DNA of 64,000 bases from Bacterioplanoides pacificum. GTDB taxonomy: Bacteria; Pseudomonadota; Gammaproteobacteria; Pseudomonadales; Oceanobacteraceae. Shown piece by piece: positions 15,560-24,062 of the stretch. Position numbers and translations under genes: made by a program. The DNA is taken from assembly GCF_042648445.1 (NCBI RefSeq), contig NZ_JBHRYB010000001.1, positions 310,001 to 374,000 of the forward strand. Direction: 5' to 3'. A model generated the notes under the pieces. It searched no databases, was not told where the DNA came from, and worked only from the letters and a program-made list of their open reading frames with translations. How positions within the stretch are numbered: the first letter of the stretch is position 1; each line of letters begins with the position of its first letter.

Positions 15560-17077
15560 CTAATAATCCTCTAAGGTCGTTGCCGGGCAACTGATGCGCT
15601 TCACCATACGTTCCTGCTGATAAGTTTCCAGATGGATATCAAACCCCCACAAGTGGTGCAGATGTTTCAGCACCTCGTGGGTGTCGGCCGACAGTGGTGT
15701 TTCATTGTGCATGGTGTGGCGTAACGTCAGTGAGCGATCTCCTTCCAGATCGACAGACCAGACCTGAATATTCGGCTCGCGGACGGATAAATCGTATTGT
15801 CGTGCCAGCATCTCCCGTACTTTGCGGTAACCCTGTTCATTGTGAATGGCGGATACTTCAAAGTGGCTTTTATCGGCATCGTCATAAATGCTGAATAAGT
15901 GGAAGTCGCGGATCAGCTTGGGAGACAAAAACTGTTGGATAAAACTTTCGTCTTTAAAGTTACGCATCGCAAAATGTACTGTCTCCAGCCAGTCTGACCC
16001 CGCCATATCCGGAAACCACTCTTTATCTTCATCCGTGGGGTTCTCACAGATACGTTTAATATCCTGATACATATTAAACCCCAGGGCATAAGGGTTGATG
16101 CCATTGTAATAAGGGGCGTCAAACGGTGGCTGGAACACCACATTGGTATGGGATGTTAAAAACTCAAGAATAAAACCGTCGCTGACTTTGCCTTCGTCGT
16201 ACAGGTGATTCAGCAGGGTATAATGCCAGAAGGTGGCCCAGCCTTCGTTCATAACCTGAGTCTGCCGCTGTGGATAAAAATACTGGGAGATTTTTCGAAC
16301 AATACGGATTATCTCGCGCTGCCAGGGCGCCAGTAACGGGGCATTTTTCTCCAGGAAATAGAGCAGGTTTTCCTGTGGTTCTTCCGGGAATTTACGTTTT
16401 TTATGAGCGGCTCTGGTTTTATTGGCTGTTGGGATGGTACGCCATAAATCATTCAGCTGTTGCTGACGAATGGCTTCACGTTCCTGCTGACGCATTTTTT
16501 CTTCAGCGGCGGATATCGGTTTCGGCCGGCGATAGCGGTCAACGCCATAGTTTTGCAGAGCGTGGCAGGCATCCAGCGTTTTCTCTACCTCTTCCATGCC
16601 GTATTTTTCTTCACATTTACGGATGTAGTGTTTGGCAAATAACAGGTAGTCGATGATCGAGCTGGCGTCGGTCCAGGTGCGGAACAGGTAGTTACCTTTA
16701 AAAAATGAGTTATGACCATAACAGGCGTGAGCAATGACCAGTGCCTGCATTGGCAGAGTGTTTTCTTCCATCAGATAAGCAATACACGGGTCTGAATTAA
16801 TAACAATTTCATAGGCCAGACCCATCTGCCCGCGCTGATAATTTTTCTGGGTACTGAGAAACTGTTTGCCGTATGACCAGTGGTTGTAACCAATTGGCAT
16901 ACCAACCGATGAATAAGCATCCATCATTTGTTCGGCACTGATGACTTCAATCTGATTGGGATAAGTATCGAGCCGGTACAGGGCGGCAATCCGGGCGATT
17001 TCCTCGTCGTAACGCTGTAGCAGTTCGAAGGTCCAATCGGATTCGGTGGAGATGTAGTTGTGCTGCTGTTCCGTCAT
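15560..17077 (-). CDS. SpoVR family protein (YcgB)
   Basis: A 505-residue cytoplasmic protein of the SpoVR/YcgB family, named after a Bacillus spore-cortex gene but present in many non-sporulating bacteria; its biochemistry is unknown. Typical features: YPNQIEVISAEQMMDAYSSVGMP near the N-terminus, WSYGKQF, YEIVINSDPCIAYLMEEN, ALVIAHACYGHNSFFKGNYLF and MNEGWATFWHY, with His/Glu patterns that suggest a metal site. It is the third gene of prkA-yeaH-spoVR. ATG 17077 has GAGG six to seven bases upstream; a GTG two codons earlier is disfavoured. Confidence 0.94.
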   Translation of the reverse strand: MTEQQHNYISTESDWTFELLQRYDEEIARIAALYRLDTYPNQIEVISAEQMMDAYSSVGMPIGYNHWSYGKQFLSTQKNYQRGQMGLAYEIVINSDPCIAYLMEENTLPMQALVIAHACYGHNSFFKGNYLFRTWTDASSIIDYLLFAKHYIRKCEEKYGMEEVEKTLDACHALQNYGVDRYRRPKPISAAEEKMRQQEREAIRQQQLNDLWRTIPTANKTRAAHKKRKFPEEPQENLLYFLEKNAPLLAPWQREIIRIVRKISQYFYPQRQTQVMNEGWATFWHYTLLNHLYDEGKVSDGFILEFLTSHTNVVFQPPFDAPYYNGINPYALGFNMYQDIKRICENPTDEDKEWFPDMAGSDWLETVHFAMRNFKDESFIQQFLSPKLIRDFHLFSIYDDADKSHFEVSAIHNEQGYRKVREMLARQYDLSVREPNIQVWSVDLEGDRSLTLRHTMHNETPLSADTHEVLKHLHHLWGFDIHLETYQQERMVKRISCPATTLEDY

Positions 17078-17092
17078 AAACACCTCTTCTGA

Positions 17093-18379
17093 TCAGCCGG
17101 CCTGCTGGTATTTTTCCCGGGCGAATAACTCACGGAATACCGGGTAAATATCCCCGGCATTACGGATTTGTGCCATCGCGAACTGGTTGCTGAACTGTTG
17201 CTCCAGATCTTTATAGGCTTCCCACAGTGCCTGATGCTGATTGGGGGTGATCTCGATATAGGCAAAATATTGCACAGCGGGTAATAACTGGTCGGCCAGA
17301 ACCTGAGCGCACAGCGGGGAATCATCGTCCCAGTTATCGCCATCAGACGCCTGAGCGGCGTAGATGTTCCACTCATTGCTGTTGTAACGTTCGCTGACGA
17401 TCTGATGCATCAGTTTCAGCGCGCTGGACACAATGGTGCCACCGGTTTCGCGCGAGTAGAAAAAGTCTTCTTCGGAAACTTCTTTGGCACTGGTGTGATG
17501 ACGGATAAAGACGATTTCAATATGTTCGTAGTTTTTTTGCAAAAACAGATACAGCAGAATATAAAAACGTTTGGCAATGTCTTTAACATCCTGAGTCATG
17601 GAACCGGAGACATCCATCAGGCAAAACATCACTGCTTTACTGCTGGGCACCGGTACCCTGACCTGATTGCGGTAACGCAGGTCAATGTCATCAATAAACG
17701 GTACCCGTTTCAGGCGCCGTTCCAAGTCGGCTATTTGTTGTTGCAACCAGTGAATACGTTGCTGTGCCTGTTTGTCTGCTGAACTGAGTAACTGTTCCAG
17801 CTCCTGCTGATATTGCTTCAGCTTTTTGCGTTTGCCGGAGGTCATGGCAATCCGTCGTGCATGAGCATTACGTAATGAACGCACTACCGACAAATTGTTG
17901 GGCGTTCCTTCAGACACAAAGCCGGCACGCAGGGTTTTATATTCGTGCGATTGACTGAGTGTTTTTTTTATCATATTAGGAAGTGCCAGGTCGTCGAACA
18001 GGTAGTTCAGAAACTCCTCTTTGGTGAGGTAAAAAGAGAAGTCATCTTCCCCTTCGCCCTGATTACTGGCCTGACCATCGCCCGAGCCTGAGCCGCCTCC
18101 ACCCTGAGGTTTGTCAATTTTATCCCCGGTATTAAACTCTTTGTTACCGGGAAAAACCCGCTGCTGCTTACCTCCGGGGCCGTGGCCGATAATGGGCTCA
18201 TGTGTGCTGCGGGTTGGGATGGAGACCTGCTCGCCGCGCTCCATATCGGTAATCGAACGCTGGTTAACTGCATCAGAGACCGCCTCTTTGATGTAATTTT
18301 TATAGCGTCGTAAAAAGCGCTGGCGATTCACCATGCTTTTGTTTTTACCATTTAAGCGCCGGTCGATAATGTAGGACAT
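17093..18379 (-). CDS. yeaH: YeaH/YhbH (DUF444) family protein with VWA-like domain
   Basis: A 428-residue protein. The N-terminus begins YIIDRRLNGKNKSMVNRQRFLRRYK, followed by a Gly/Ser-rich linker (about 92-110), a coiled coil (about 185-225), and a VWA-like domain with the MIDAS-type DVSGSM and FIRHHTSAKEV. It always travels with prkA and spoVR. In E. coli yeaG-yeaH respond to nitrogen starvation and stationary phase, probably as kinase plus partner; the molecular role is not known. It begins 29 bases after prkA and ends 15 bases before spoVR. Confidence 0.95.
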   Translation of the reverse strand: MSYIIDRRLNGKNKSMVNRQRFLRRYKNYIKEAVSDAVNQRSITDMERGEQVSIPTRSTHEPIIGHGPGGKQQRVFPGNKEFNTGDKIDKPQGGGGSGSGDGQASNQGEGEDDFSFYLTKEEFLNYLFDDLALPNMIKKTLSQSHEYKTLRAGFVSEGTPNNLSVVRSLRNAHARRIAMTSGKRKKLKQYQQELEQLLSSADKQAQQRIHWLQQQIADLERRLKRVPFIDDIDLRYRNQVRVPVPSSKAVMFCLMDVSGSMTQDVKDIAKRFYILLYLFLQKNYEHIEIVFIRHHTSAKEVSEEDFFYSRETGGTIVSSALKLMHQIVSERYNSNEWNIYAAQASDGDNWDDDSPLCAQVLADQLLPAVQYFAYIEITPNQHQALWEAYKDLEQQFSNQFAMAQIRNAGDIYPVFRELFAREKYQQAG

Positions 18380-18408
18380 AGGCCACCTCGGGTGTTATTT
18401 AACAGAGA

Positions 18409-20331
18409 TTATTGCGACTTACGTACACGTAAGTACCACTCTGACAACAGCCTTACTTGTTTTTCGGTGTAACCACGTTCTTTCATGCGGTTGACAAAAT
18501 CATCATGTTTTTTCTGGTCATCGGATGATGATTTAGCCGAAAACGAAATAACCGGTAGCAGGTCTTCGGTATTAGAGAACATTTTTTTCTCAATAACCGA
18601 ACGCATTTTTTCATACGACTGCCAGGATGGGTTATTACCGTTGTTGTTCGCACGCGCGCGTAATACAAAATTAACAATTTCATTGCGGAAATCTTTCGGA
18701 TTACTGATGCCAGCCGCTTTTTCAATTTTTTCCAGTTCTTCGTTAATAGCAACACGATCCAGCATCTCGCCGGTTTCCGGGTCGCGATATTCCTGATCCT
18801 GAATCCAGAAATCGGCATAGGTGACGTAACGGTCAAAGATGTTCTGGCCGTATTCAGAGTAAGATTCAAGGTAAGCGGTCTGTATCTCTTTGCCGATAAA
18901 GTCGACGTATTCGGTTGCCAGGTATTCTTTAATGAAATTGAGGTAGCGATCGTGTACTTCTTCCGGGAACTGCTCCTGCTCAATGGCCTGTTCCAGAACG
19001 TATAGCAGATGAACCGGGTTCGCTGCGACTTCGGTGGAGTCGAAGTTAAATACTTTGGATAAAATTTTGAAGGCAAAGCGGGTTGAAATGCCGTTCATAC
19101 CTTCGTTAACGCCGGCACTGTCGCGATATTCCTGAATGGATTTTGCTTTCGGATCGGTGTCTTTCAGGTTTTCGCCATTATAAATACGCATCTTGGAATA
19201 AATGCTGGAGTTTTCCGGCACCGCCAGACGTGACAGAACAGTAAATTTTGCCAGCATGCTGAGGGTGTCCGGAGCGCATTGTGCCTCTGCCAGTGAACTG
19301 TTACTGAGCAGTTTTTTATAAATATTGACTTCTTCATCTGCCCGCAGGCAATAAGGGACTTTAACGATGTAAACCCGGTCGAGGAAAGCTTCGTTGTTTT
19401 TATTATTGCGGAACGTCTGCCACTCGGATTCATTGGAGTGCGCCAGGATAATGCCTTCAAACGGCATGGCACCCATACCTTCGGTGCCATTGTAATTGCC
19501 TTCCTGGGTGGCGGTTAACAACGGATGCAGCACCTTGATAGGGGCTTTAAACATCTCAACAAATTCCATCAGCCCTTGATTGGCACGGCACAAGGCACCG
19601 GAATAGGCGTAGGCATCCGGATCGTCCTGGGAATAATCCTCCAGTTTTCGGATATCCACTTTACCGACCAGCGATGAGATATCCTGATTGTTTTCGTCAC
19701 CGGGTTCGGTTTTGGCAACCCCCACCTGATCCAGTACCGAGGGGTAGAGTTTAACCACTTCGAACTGGCTGATATCACCACCAAATTCATGCAGCCGTTT
19801 TACCGCCCAGGGAGACATCACTTTGCCCAGATAGCGGCCCGGAATACCGTAGTCTTCCTGCAGTATGTGGGCATCTTCTTCCGGATCGAACAATCCCAGT
19901 GGCGATTCAAATACCGGTGACCCTTTAATGGCATAAAACGGTACATTCTGAATCAGATGTTTCAGTTGTTCCGCCAGTGATGATTTACCTCCACCAACCG
20001 GCCCTAACAAATAGAGGATTTGTTTACGCTCTTCCAGGCCCTGAGCAGCATGGCGAAAATAAGACACGATATTTTCTACGGCTTCTTCCATGCCAAAAAA
20101 TTCAGAAAAGGCCGGATAGCGTTTGATCACTTTATTGGAAAAAATACGGCTGAGGCGCAGATCCCGTGAGGTATCAACCACTTCCGGTTCGCCAATGGCC
20201 ATCAGAATGCGTTCAGCGGCGGTGGCATAAACCGTCGGATCCTGCTTGCAGAGTTCGAGGTATTGCTGCAAGCTCATTACCTCTTCCTGAGTTGCCTGAT
20301 ACCTTTGTTGATAACGGCTGAATACACTCAT
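18409..20331 (-). CDS. prkA: PrkA family serine protein kinase (YeaG)
   Basis: A 640-residue AAA-like P-loop protein. The Walker A motif GPVGGGKSS is at residues 110-118 within LYLLGPVGGGKSSLAEQLK, the PrkA AAA domain covers roughly the first 370 residues (with ILAHSNESEWQ), and the C-terminal PrkA domain follows. B. subtilis PrkA has been described both as a kinase and as an AAA protease; the E. coli homologue YeaG acts in starvation responses. First gene of a three-gene operon. No clear sigma-70 or sigma-54 promoter was recognised in the 298 bases upstream, but two small hairpins lie there. Confidence 0.96.
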   Translation of the reverse strand: MSVFSRYQQRYQATQEEVMSLQQYLELCKQDPTVYATAAERILMAIGEPEVVDTSRDLRLSRIFSNKVIKRYPAFSEFFGMEEAVENIVSYFRHAAQGLEERKQILYLLGPVGGGKSSLAEQLKHLIQNVPFYAIKGSPVFESPLGLFDPEEDAHILQEDYGIPGRYLGKVMSPWAVKRLHEFGGDISQFEVVKLYPSVLDQVGVAKTEPGDENNQDISSLVGKVDIRKLEDYSQDDPDAYAYSGALCRANQGLMEFVEMFKAPIKVLHPLLTATQEGNYNGTEGMGAMPFEGIILAHSNESEWQTFRNNKNNEAFLDRVYIVKVPYCLRADEEVNIYKKLLSNSSLAEAQCAPDTLSMLAKFTVLSRLAVPENSSIYSKMRIYNGENLKDTDPKAKSIQEYRDSAGVNEGMNGISTRFAFKILSKVFNFDSTEVAANPVHLLYVLEQAIEQEQFPEEVHDRYLNFIKEYLATEYVDFIGKEIQTAYLESYSEYGQNIFDRYVTYADFWIQDQEYRDPETGEMLDRVAINEELEKIEKAAGISNPKDFRNEIVNFVLRARANNNGNNPSWQSYEKMRSVIEKKMFSNTEDLLPVISFSAKSSSDDQKKHDDFVNRMKERGYTEKQVRLLSEWYLRVRKSQ

Positions 20332-20413
20332 AGGTCACCTCTTTGCTGCGCCTCAGCGGCTTTTAATTATGAATATTCCGGTTACATCTCAGTTAGGTTC
20401 GCTTAATTCCGGT

Positions 20414-20450
20414 GGCCGTTCTGGACGGCCTGTGTTATCGGATCTAACAC
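20414..20450 (-). other. Adjacent hairpins/palindrome upstream of prkA
   Basis: GGCCGT/ACGGCC (20414-20419 with 20425-20430) and GTGTTA/TAACAC (20432-20437 with 20445-20450) lie two bases apart, about 85-118 bases before the prkA start. They may be an operator or leader structure. Nothing else was recognised in 20332-20578. Confidence 0.4.
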
Positions 20451-20578
20451 CAGTATGGGTCAGGTTAGTTGCCTTTCGCCAGTAAATAATTGTGATACTT
20501 GTCTGCCAGCGAATGCTGGAAATCAGATGCAGGGGGCGTGCCGTCGTGAGAATTTTAATGAGTAAACAGGGTAGGAAA

Positions 20579-20640
20579 GGCAGCAAATACAGCTGCCGAA
20601 AGGAGAGCCGGCTCAGAGCCGGAGCGCTGCTTCAGCGCTC
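20579..20640 (-). terminator. Hairpin cluster at the end of the lptD-surA-...-glpE operon
   Basis: Three perfect small hairpins follow one another: GAGCGCTG/CAGCGCTC (20622-20640, over the glpE stop), CCGGCT/AGCCGG (20608-20622, partly exclusive with the first), and GGCAGC/GCTGCC (20579-20597), the last followed on the minus strand by CTTTCC. None has a strong T tract, so termination is likely but not certain. Confidence 0.45.
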
Positions 20641-20952
20641 ACATAAATCCGGATAACTGACTTTCCAGAATTCGTAACCACCGTCCAGGCTGTAAACATC
20701 ACTGAAGCCCTGCTCAGCAAAATATTGCGCAGCGCCCTGACTGGAGTTGCCATGATAACAGCACACGATCAGGGGTTTTTGCTTATCACACGCGGCGATA
20801 AATTCGCCCAGGTTCTGGTTGTCGACACGCACAGCCTGGCAAATATGGCCAGCCTGAAAGCTCATCACATCGCGGATATCGGCAATCCGGACCTCGTTAT
20901 TTTCCAGCAGTTGGTGTGCGTCTGCCGCCGCAATTCGTTTAAAAGCCGACAT
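20632..20952 (-). CDS. glpE: Thiosulfate sulfurtransferase GlpE (single-domain rhodanese)
   Basis: A 106-residue cytoplasmic rhodanese that moves sulfane sulfur from thiosulfate to cyanide or thioredoxin. The active-site loop is CYHGNSS (Cys near residue 65), nearly identical to the CYHGHSS loop of E. coli GlpE; ADIRD.MSFQAGHI and SLDGGYEFW are the other signatures. It is the last gene of the apaH cluster, 18 bases after apaH. Confidence 0.93.
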   Translation of the reverse strand: MSAFKRIAAADAHQLLENNEVRIADIRDVMSFQAGHICQAVRVDNQNLGEFIAACDKQKPLIVCCYHGNSSQGAAQYFAEQGFSDVYSLDGGYEFWKVSYPDLCER

Positions 20953-20970
20953 AATGTCTGGTTATCCTGA

Positions 20971-21795
20971 TTAACTCTTTTTTTTGGGTTGCGCCGGCAC
21001 GCGGAAAAATTTTTCATCGTCGAGCCGCAACGCGGTTAATTTTCCGCCCCAGACACAGCCGGTATCAAGGGCATACACATTGGGTGTATCTACTTTGCCT
21101 TCCAGCGCCGCCCAGTGGCCAAACAGCAGGCGACAGTCGGCCGCTTTTCGTTGCGGATGACTGAACCAGGGCTGATAACCACAGGGAGCGGTATCCAGTC
21201 CTTCTTTACTGACCAGGTCGAGCGCCCCCGTAGGGTCGATAAAGCGCATGCGGGTCAGATAATTGACGATCATGCGCTGCCGGTCGATCCCCCGCAGCGT
21301 CTTATCCCAGCGCTGCGGACGATTGCCGTACATCTGGCTGAAGAAACGCTGCGGCTCTTCACCTTGTATTTCCGCTTCCACTTCCTGAGCCAGGCGCCGT
21401 GCTTTGCGCACCCCCCATAAGGGTGGGATTCCGGCATGGCTCATGCACCAGTTACGTGCTTCGTCCAGATGCAGCAGTGGCTGGTGGCGCAGCCAGTCAA
21501 GCAGTTCATCACGGTCAGGGGCGCTGAGAATTTCGCTCAGGGTATCGTTGCGTTTACTTTTCTGGCCGGCGTAATGCACCGCCAGCAGATGCAGGTCATG
21601 ATTGCCTAACACACTGATAGCCCGGTGTTGCAGACCTTTGAGAAAACGTAATACTTCAAGCGACTGCGGCCCGCGGTTCACCAGATCACCGGCGATCCAT
21701 AAATGGTCACGGGTCGGGTCAAACCGGACCTTGTCCAGCAGCCGTTGCAGCGGTTCGAAACAACCTTGAATATCTCCGATTGCGTATATTGCCAT
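20971..21795 (-). CDS. apaH: Symmetrical Ap4A hydrolase ApaH
   Basis: ApaH splits diadenosine tetraphosphate (and Ap4-capped RNA 5' ends in E. coli) into ADP units. 274 residues. The metallophosphatase motifs are GDIQGC (about 7-12), GDLVNRGP, GNHD and a C-terminal GHWA; MSHAGIPPLW is also typical. It lies 37 bases after apaG in the rsmA-apaG-apaH order, and carries a Lys-rich C-terminal tail (PAQPKKKS). Confidence 0.96.
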   Translation of the reverse strand: MAIYAIGDIQGCFEPLQRLLDKVRFDPTRDHLWIAGDLVNRGPQSLEVLRFLKGLQHRAISVLGNHDLHLLAVHYAGQKSKRNDTLSEILSAPDRDELLDWLRHQPLLHLDEARNWCMSHAGIPPLWGVRKARRLAQEVEAEIQGEEPQRFFSQMYGNRPQRWDKTLRGIDRQRMIVNYLTRMRFIDPTGALDLVSKEGLDTAPCGYQPWFSHPQRKAADCRLLFGHWAALEGKVDTPNVYALDTGCVWGGKLTALRLDDEKFFRVPAQPKKKS

Positions 21796-21832
21796 TTTGG
21801 TATTCTTATTGCTATCCGGCGCGGCCGGTTGA

Positions 21833-22213
21833 TCAGTTCAGGGCGTGGGGAATGGCGAGGGTAAACACCGGGATGGTGGCGTGAAACAGAGTGCCATCGG
21901 CGGCTTCCATCACATAATAACCGCGCATGCTACCGACTTCGGTGGCTAACACGGCACCGGAGGAGTAGTCATAATGTTCGCCGGGATCCAGTGTTGGTTG
22001 TTCGCCGACCACGCCTTCGCCGTTGACTTCCTGTACCTCACCGTTGCCATTAGCGATAAACCAGTGGCGGCTGCGCAGAGTAGCCGCCTGTTCGCCGTGG
22101 TTAATCAGGCGGATATGATAGGCAAAGACATAACGTTGCTCATCTTCCACCGATTGTTCCGGCAGATACTCGCTGATCACGTCGACTTCAATACTGTCGT
22201 CCAGTTGGCTCAT
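21833..22213 (-). CDS. apaG: ApaG (Co2+/Mg2+ efflux-associated) protein
   Basis: A 126-residue fibronectin-type-III-like beta protein. Family signatures: RYVFAYHIRLINHG, ATLRSRHWFI, GEVQEVNGEGVVGEQP, GEHYDYSSGAVLAT and GSMRGYYVM. Function is uncertain despite the cobalt-resistance phenotype known for the Salmonella corD homologue. Its ATG overlaps the end of rsmA by four bases, so translation is probably coupled. Confidence 0.95.
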   Translation of the reverse strand: MSQLDDSIEVDVISEYLPEQSVEDEQRYVFAYHIRLINHGEQAATLRSRHWFIANGNGEVQEVNGEGVVGEQPTLDPGEHYDYSSGAVLATEVGSMRGYYVMEAADGTLFHATIPVFTLAIPHALN

Positions 22214-23067
22214 ACCTTCTCACTTTTCACTGTTTCAGCCGCCGCTTCTTGTTGTTGCTTATCGTATACCGCATCGGCGATCAGGACGTAATCCTGTAAC
22301 GACAAACGCTCGGGACGCAGGCTGGTATCCAGCCCTAAGGCTTCGATTTCGTCGCTGCTGAGCAGTTTCTTCAGGGTATTACGGATGGTCTTACGACGCA
22401 TGCTGAACGCTTCGCGGACCACTCGTTGCAGTACCCGGGCGTCTTTTGCCGGGTAGGGCAGCTCATCGTAGGGCTCCAGCCGGACGATGGCGGAATCCAC
22501 TTTGGGTGGCGGATTAAACGACCCCGGACCAACGATAAACAGTGGCGAAACCTTACAATAATATTGCGCCATAATGCCCAGCCGGCCGTAATCGGAACAA
22601 CCCGGTCCGGCGGCCAGCCGATCAACCACTTCTTTCTGCAGCATAAAATGCATGTCTTGCACCAGGGTATGGTGGCTTAAAAAGTGGAAGATCAGCGGTG
22701 TTGAGATGTTATACGGCAGATTACCAACAATCCGCAGCTGTTGTGTGTCGTGTTGCAGCAGCTGACGGAAATCGAACTTCAGTGCATCGCCTTCGTAGAT
22801 ATTAAAATCCGGATAGTTGAAAAACTTAGTACGCAGAATCGGGATCAGATCGCGATCCAGTTCTACCACGTTCAGCTTGCCGCTGGCTTCCAGTAGTGGT
22901 TCGGTTAACGCGCCCATGCCCGGGCCGATTTCCACCAGACAATCGTCCGGCTTGGGGTTAATCGCACGCACGATTTTGTCGATCACGTAATGATCGTGCA
23001 GAAAGTTCTGACCAAAACGCTTACGCGCTTTGTGGCCATGCTGGTTGGGGTTCAGGGATTTGCTCAT
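22210..23067 (-). CDS. rsmA: 16S rRNA dimethyladenosine transferase RsmA (KsgA)
   Basis: RsmA dimethylates A1518 and A1519 in helix 45 of 16S rRNA during 30S maturation. 285 residues. Motifs: KRFGQNFLHD, the SAM-binding EIGPGMGALTEPLLE, VELDRDLIP, catalytic NLPYNIST, FMLQKEVVDR, and the C-terminal RRKTIRNTLKKL and RPERLSLQDYVLIAD. It overlaps pdxA by four bases upstream and apaG by four downstream. Loss of RsmA is known to give kasugamycin resistance. Confidence 0.97.
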   Translation of the reverse strand: MSKSLNPNQHGHKARKRFGQNFLHDHYVIDKIVRAINPKPDDCLVEIGPGMGALTEPLLEASGKLNVVELDRDLIPILRTKFFNYPDFNIYEGDALKFDFRQLLQHDTQQLRIVGNLPYNISTPLIFHFLSHHTLVQDMHFMLQKEVVDRLAAGPGCSDYGRLGIMAQYYCKVSPLFIVGPGSFNPPPKVDSAIVRLEPYDELPYPAKDARVLQRVVREAFSMRRKTIRNTLKKLLSSDEIEALGLDTSLRPERLSLQDYVLIADAVYDKQQQEAAAETVKSEKV

Positions 23068-24062
23068 AAGTGGCTGGCCATCTGGCTGGCAACATCGATG
23101 GCGGTATACAGGCTGCCCGGGTCGGCCTGGCCTGTGCCAGCCAGATCGAGCGCGGTACCGTGATCCACCGAGGTGCGGATAATCGGGAGTCCCAGGGTAA
23201 TGTTAGCGGCACGGCCAAAGCCGTGGAATTTCAGCACCGGCAGACCCTGGTCATGATACATGGCGAGGGTGGCGTCGGCCTGGTCTAACAGTTTGGGGGT
23301 ATACAGGGTGTCGGCCGGTAATGGGCCAACCAGGTTGATGCCTTCCTGGCGCAGGCTTTCCAGAGCCGGGTTAATAATATCCAGTTCTTCGCGTCCCAGG
23401 TGGCCATCTTCACCAGCGTGGGGGTTGAGCCCGGCAACCAGAATTCTTGGTTGTGGCAGACCAAAGTAGGTTTGCAGGTCGCGGTGCAGAATACGGCTGA
23501 CGCGCTGGATGCGGTCGGCTGTGATGGCATCGGCCACCTGCCGTAACGGCAGATGAGTGGTGACCAGTGCCACTTTTAAATCGCTGGTGGCCAGCATCAT
23601 GACCACTTCCGGCACACCACAATAGTCGCGGAAATATTCGGTATGGCCGCTGAATACCGGGCTGTCCGAGTTGCTGCCCAGTGCATCATTGATGACACCT
23701 TTATGCACCGGAGCGGTGACAATGCCCTGCCATTGGCCATCAAGGCAGCCTTGTGCTGCCAGCCGCAGAGTGGCTAACACGTAGTGGCTGTTGTCCGGGT
23801 TCAGCTGGCCGGCAACCACCTCGGACTGCAGTGCCACCGGTGCCACCCAGAGCTGGCCTTCGGCTGCTGGTGTGGCCGGGCAGGCAGGCGAAAACTCGAG
23901 GATTTCCAATGGCAGCCGGAGTTGTTGCGCCCGCTGTTGTAATAACAGCGGGTCAGCGATCACCACCAGTTGCTGGGCGTATGCCTGCTGCGCCAGCTGG
24001 ACACAAAGATCCGGGCCTATGCCGGCCGGTTCGCCGGCGGTAATGGCAAGGCGGATGGTCAT
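23064..24062 (-). CDS. pdxA: 4-hydroxythreonine-4-phosphate dehydrogenase PdxA
   Basis: PdxA oxidises 4-phosphohydroxy-L-threonine in the DXP-dependent pyridoxal phosphate pathway. 332 residues. The opening IRLAITAGEPAGIGPDL, GIVTAPVHKGVIND, SGHTEYFRD, the metal-binding HAGEDGHLG, and LGLPIIRTSVDHGTALDLAG near the C-terminus are all family motifs. Start overlaps surA (ATGA) and end overlaps rsmA by four bases. Confidence 0.97.
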   Translation of the reverse strand: MTIRLAITAGEPAGIGPDLCVQLAQQAYAQQLVVIADPLLLQQRAQQLRLPLEILEFSPACPATPAAEGQLWVAPVALQSEVVAGQLNPDNSHYVLATLRLAAQGCLDGQWQGIVTAPVHKGVINDALGSNSDSPVFSGHTEYFRDYCGVPEVVMMLATSDLKVALVTTHLPLRQVADAITADRIQRVSRILHRDLQTYFGLPQPRILVAGLNPHAGEDGHLGREELDIINPALESLRQEGINLVGPLPADTLYTPKLLDQADATLAMYHDQGLPVLKFHGFGRAANITLGLPIIRTSVDHGTALDLAGTGQADPGSLYTAIDVASQMASHL

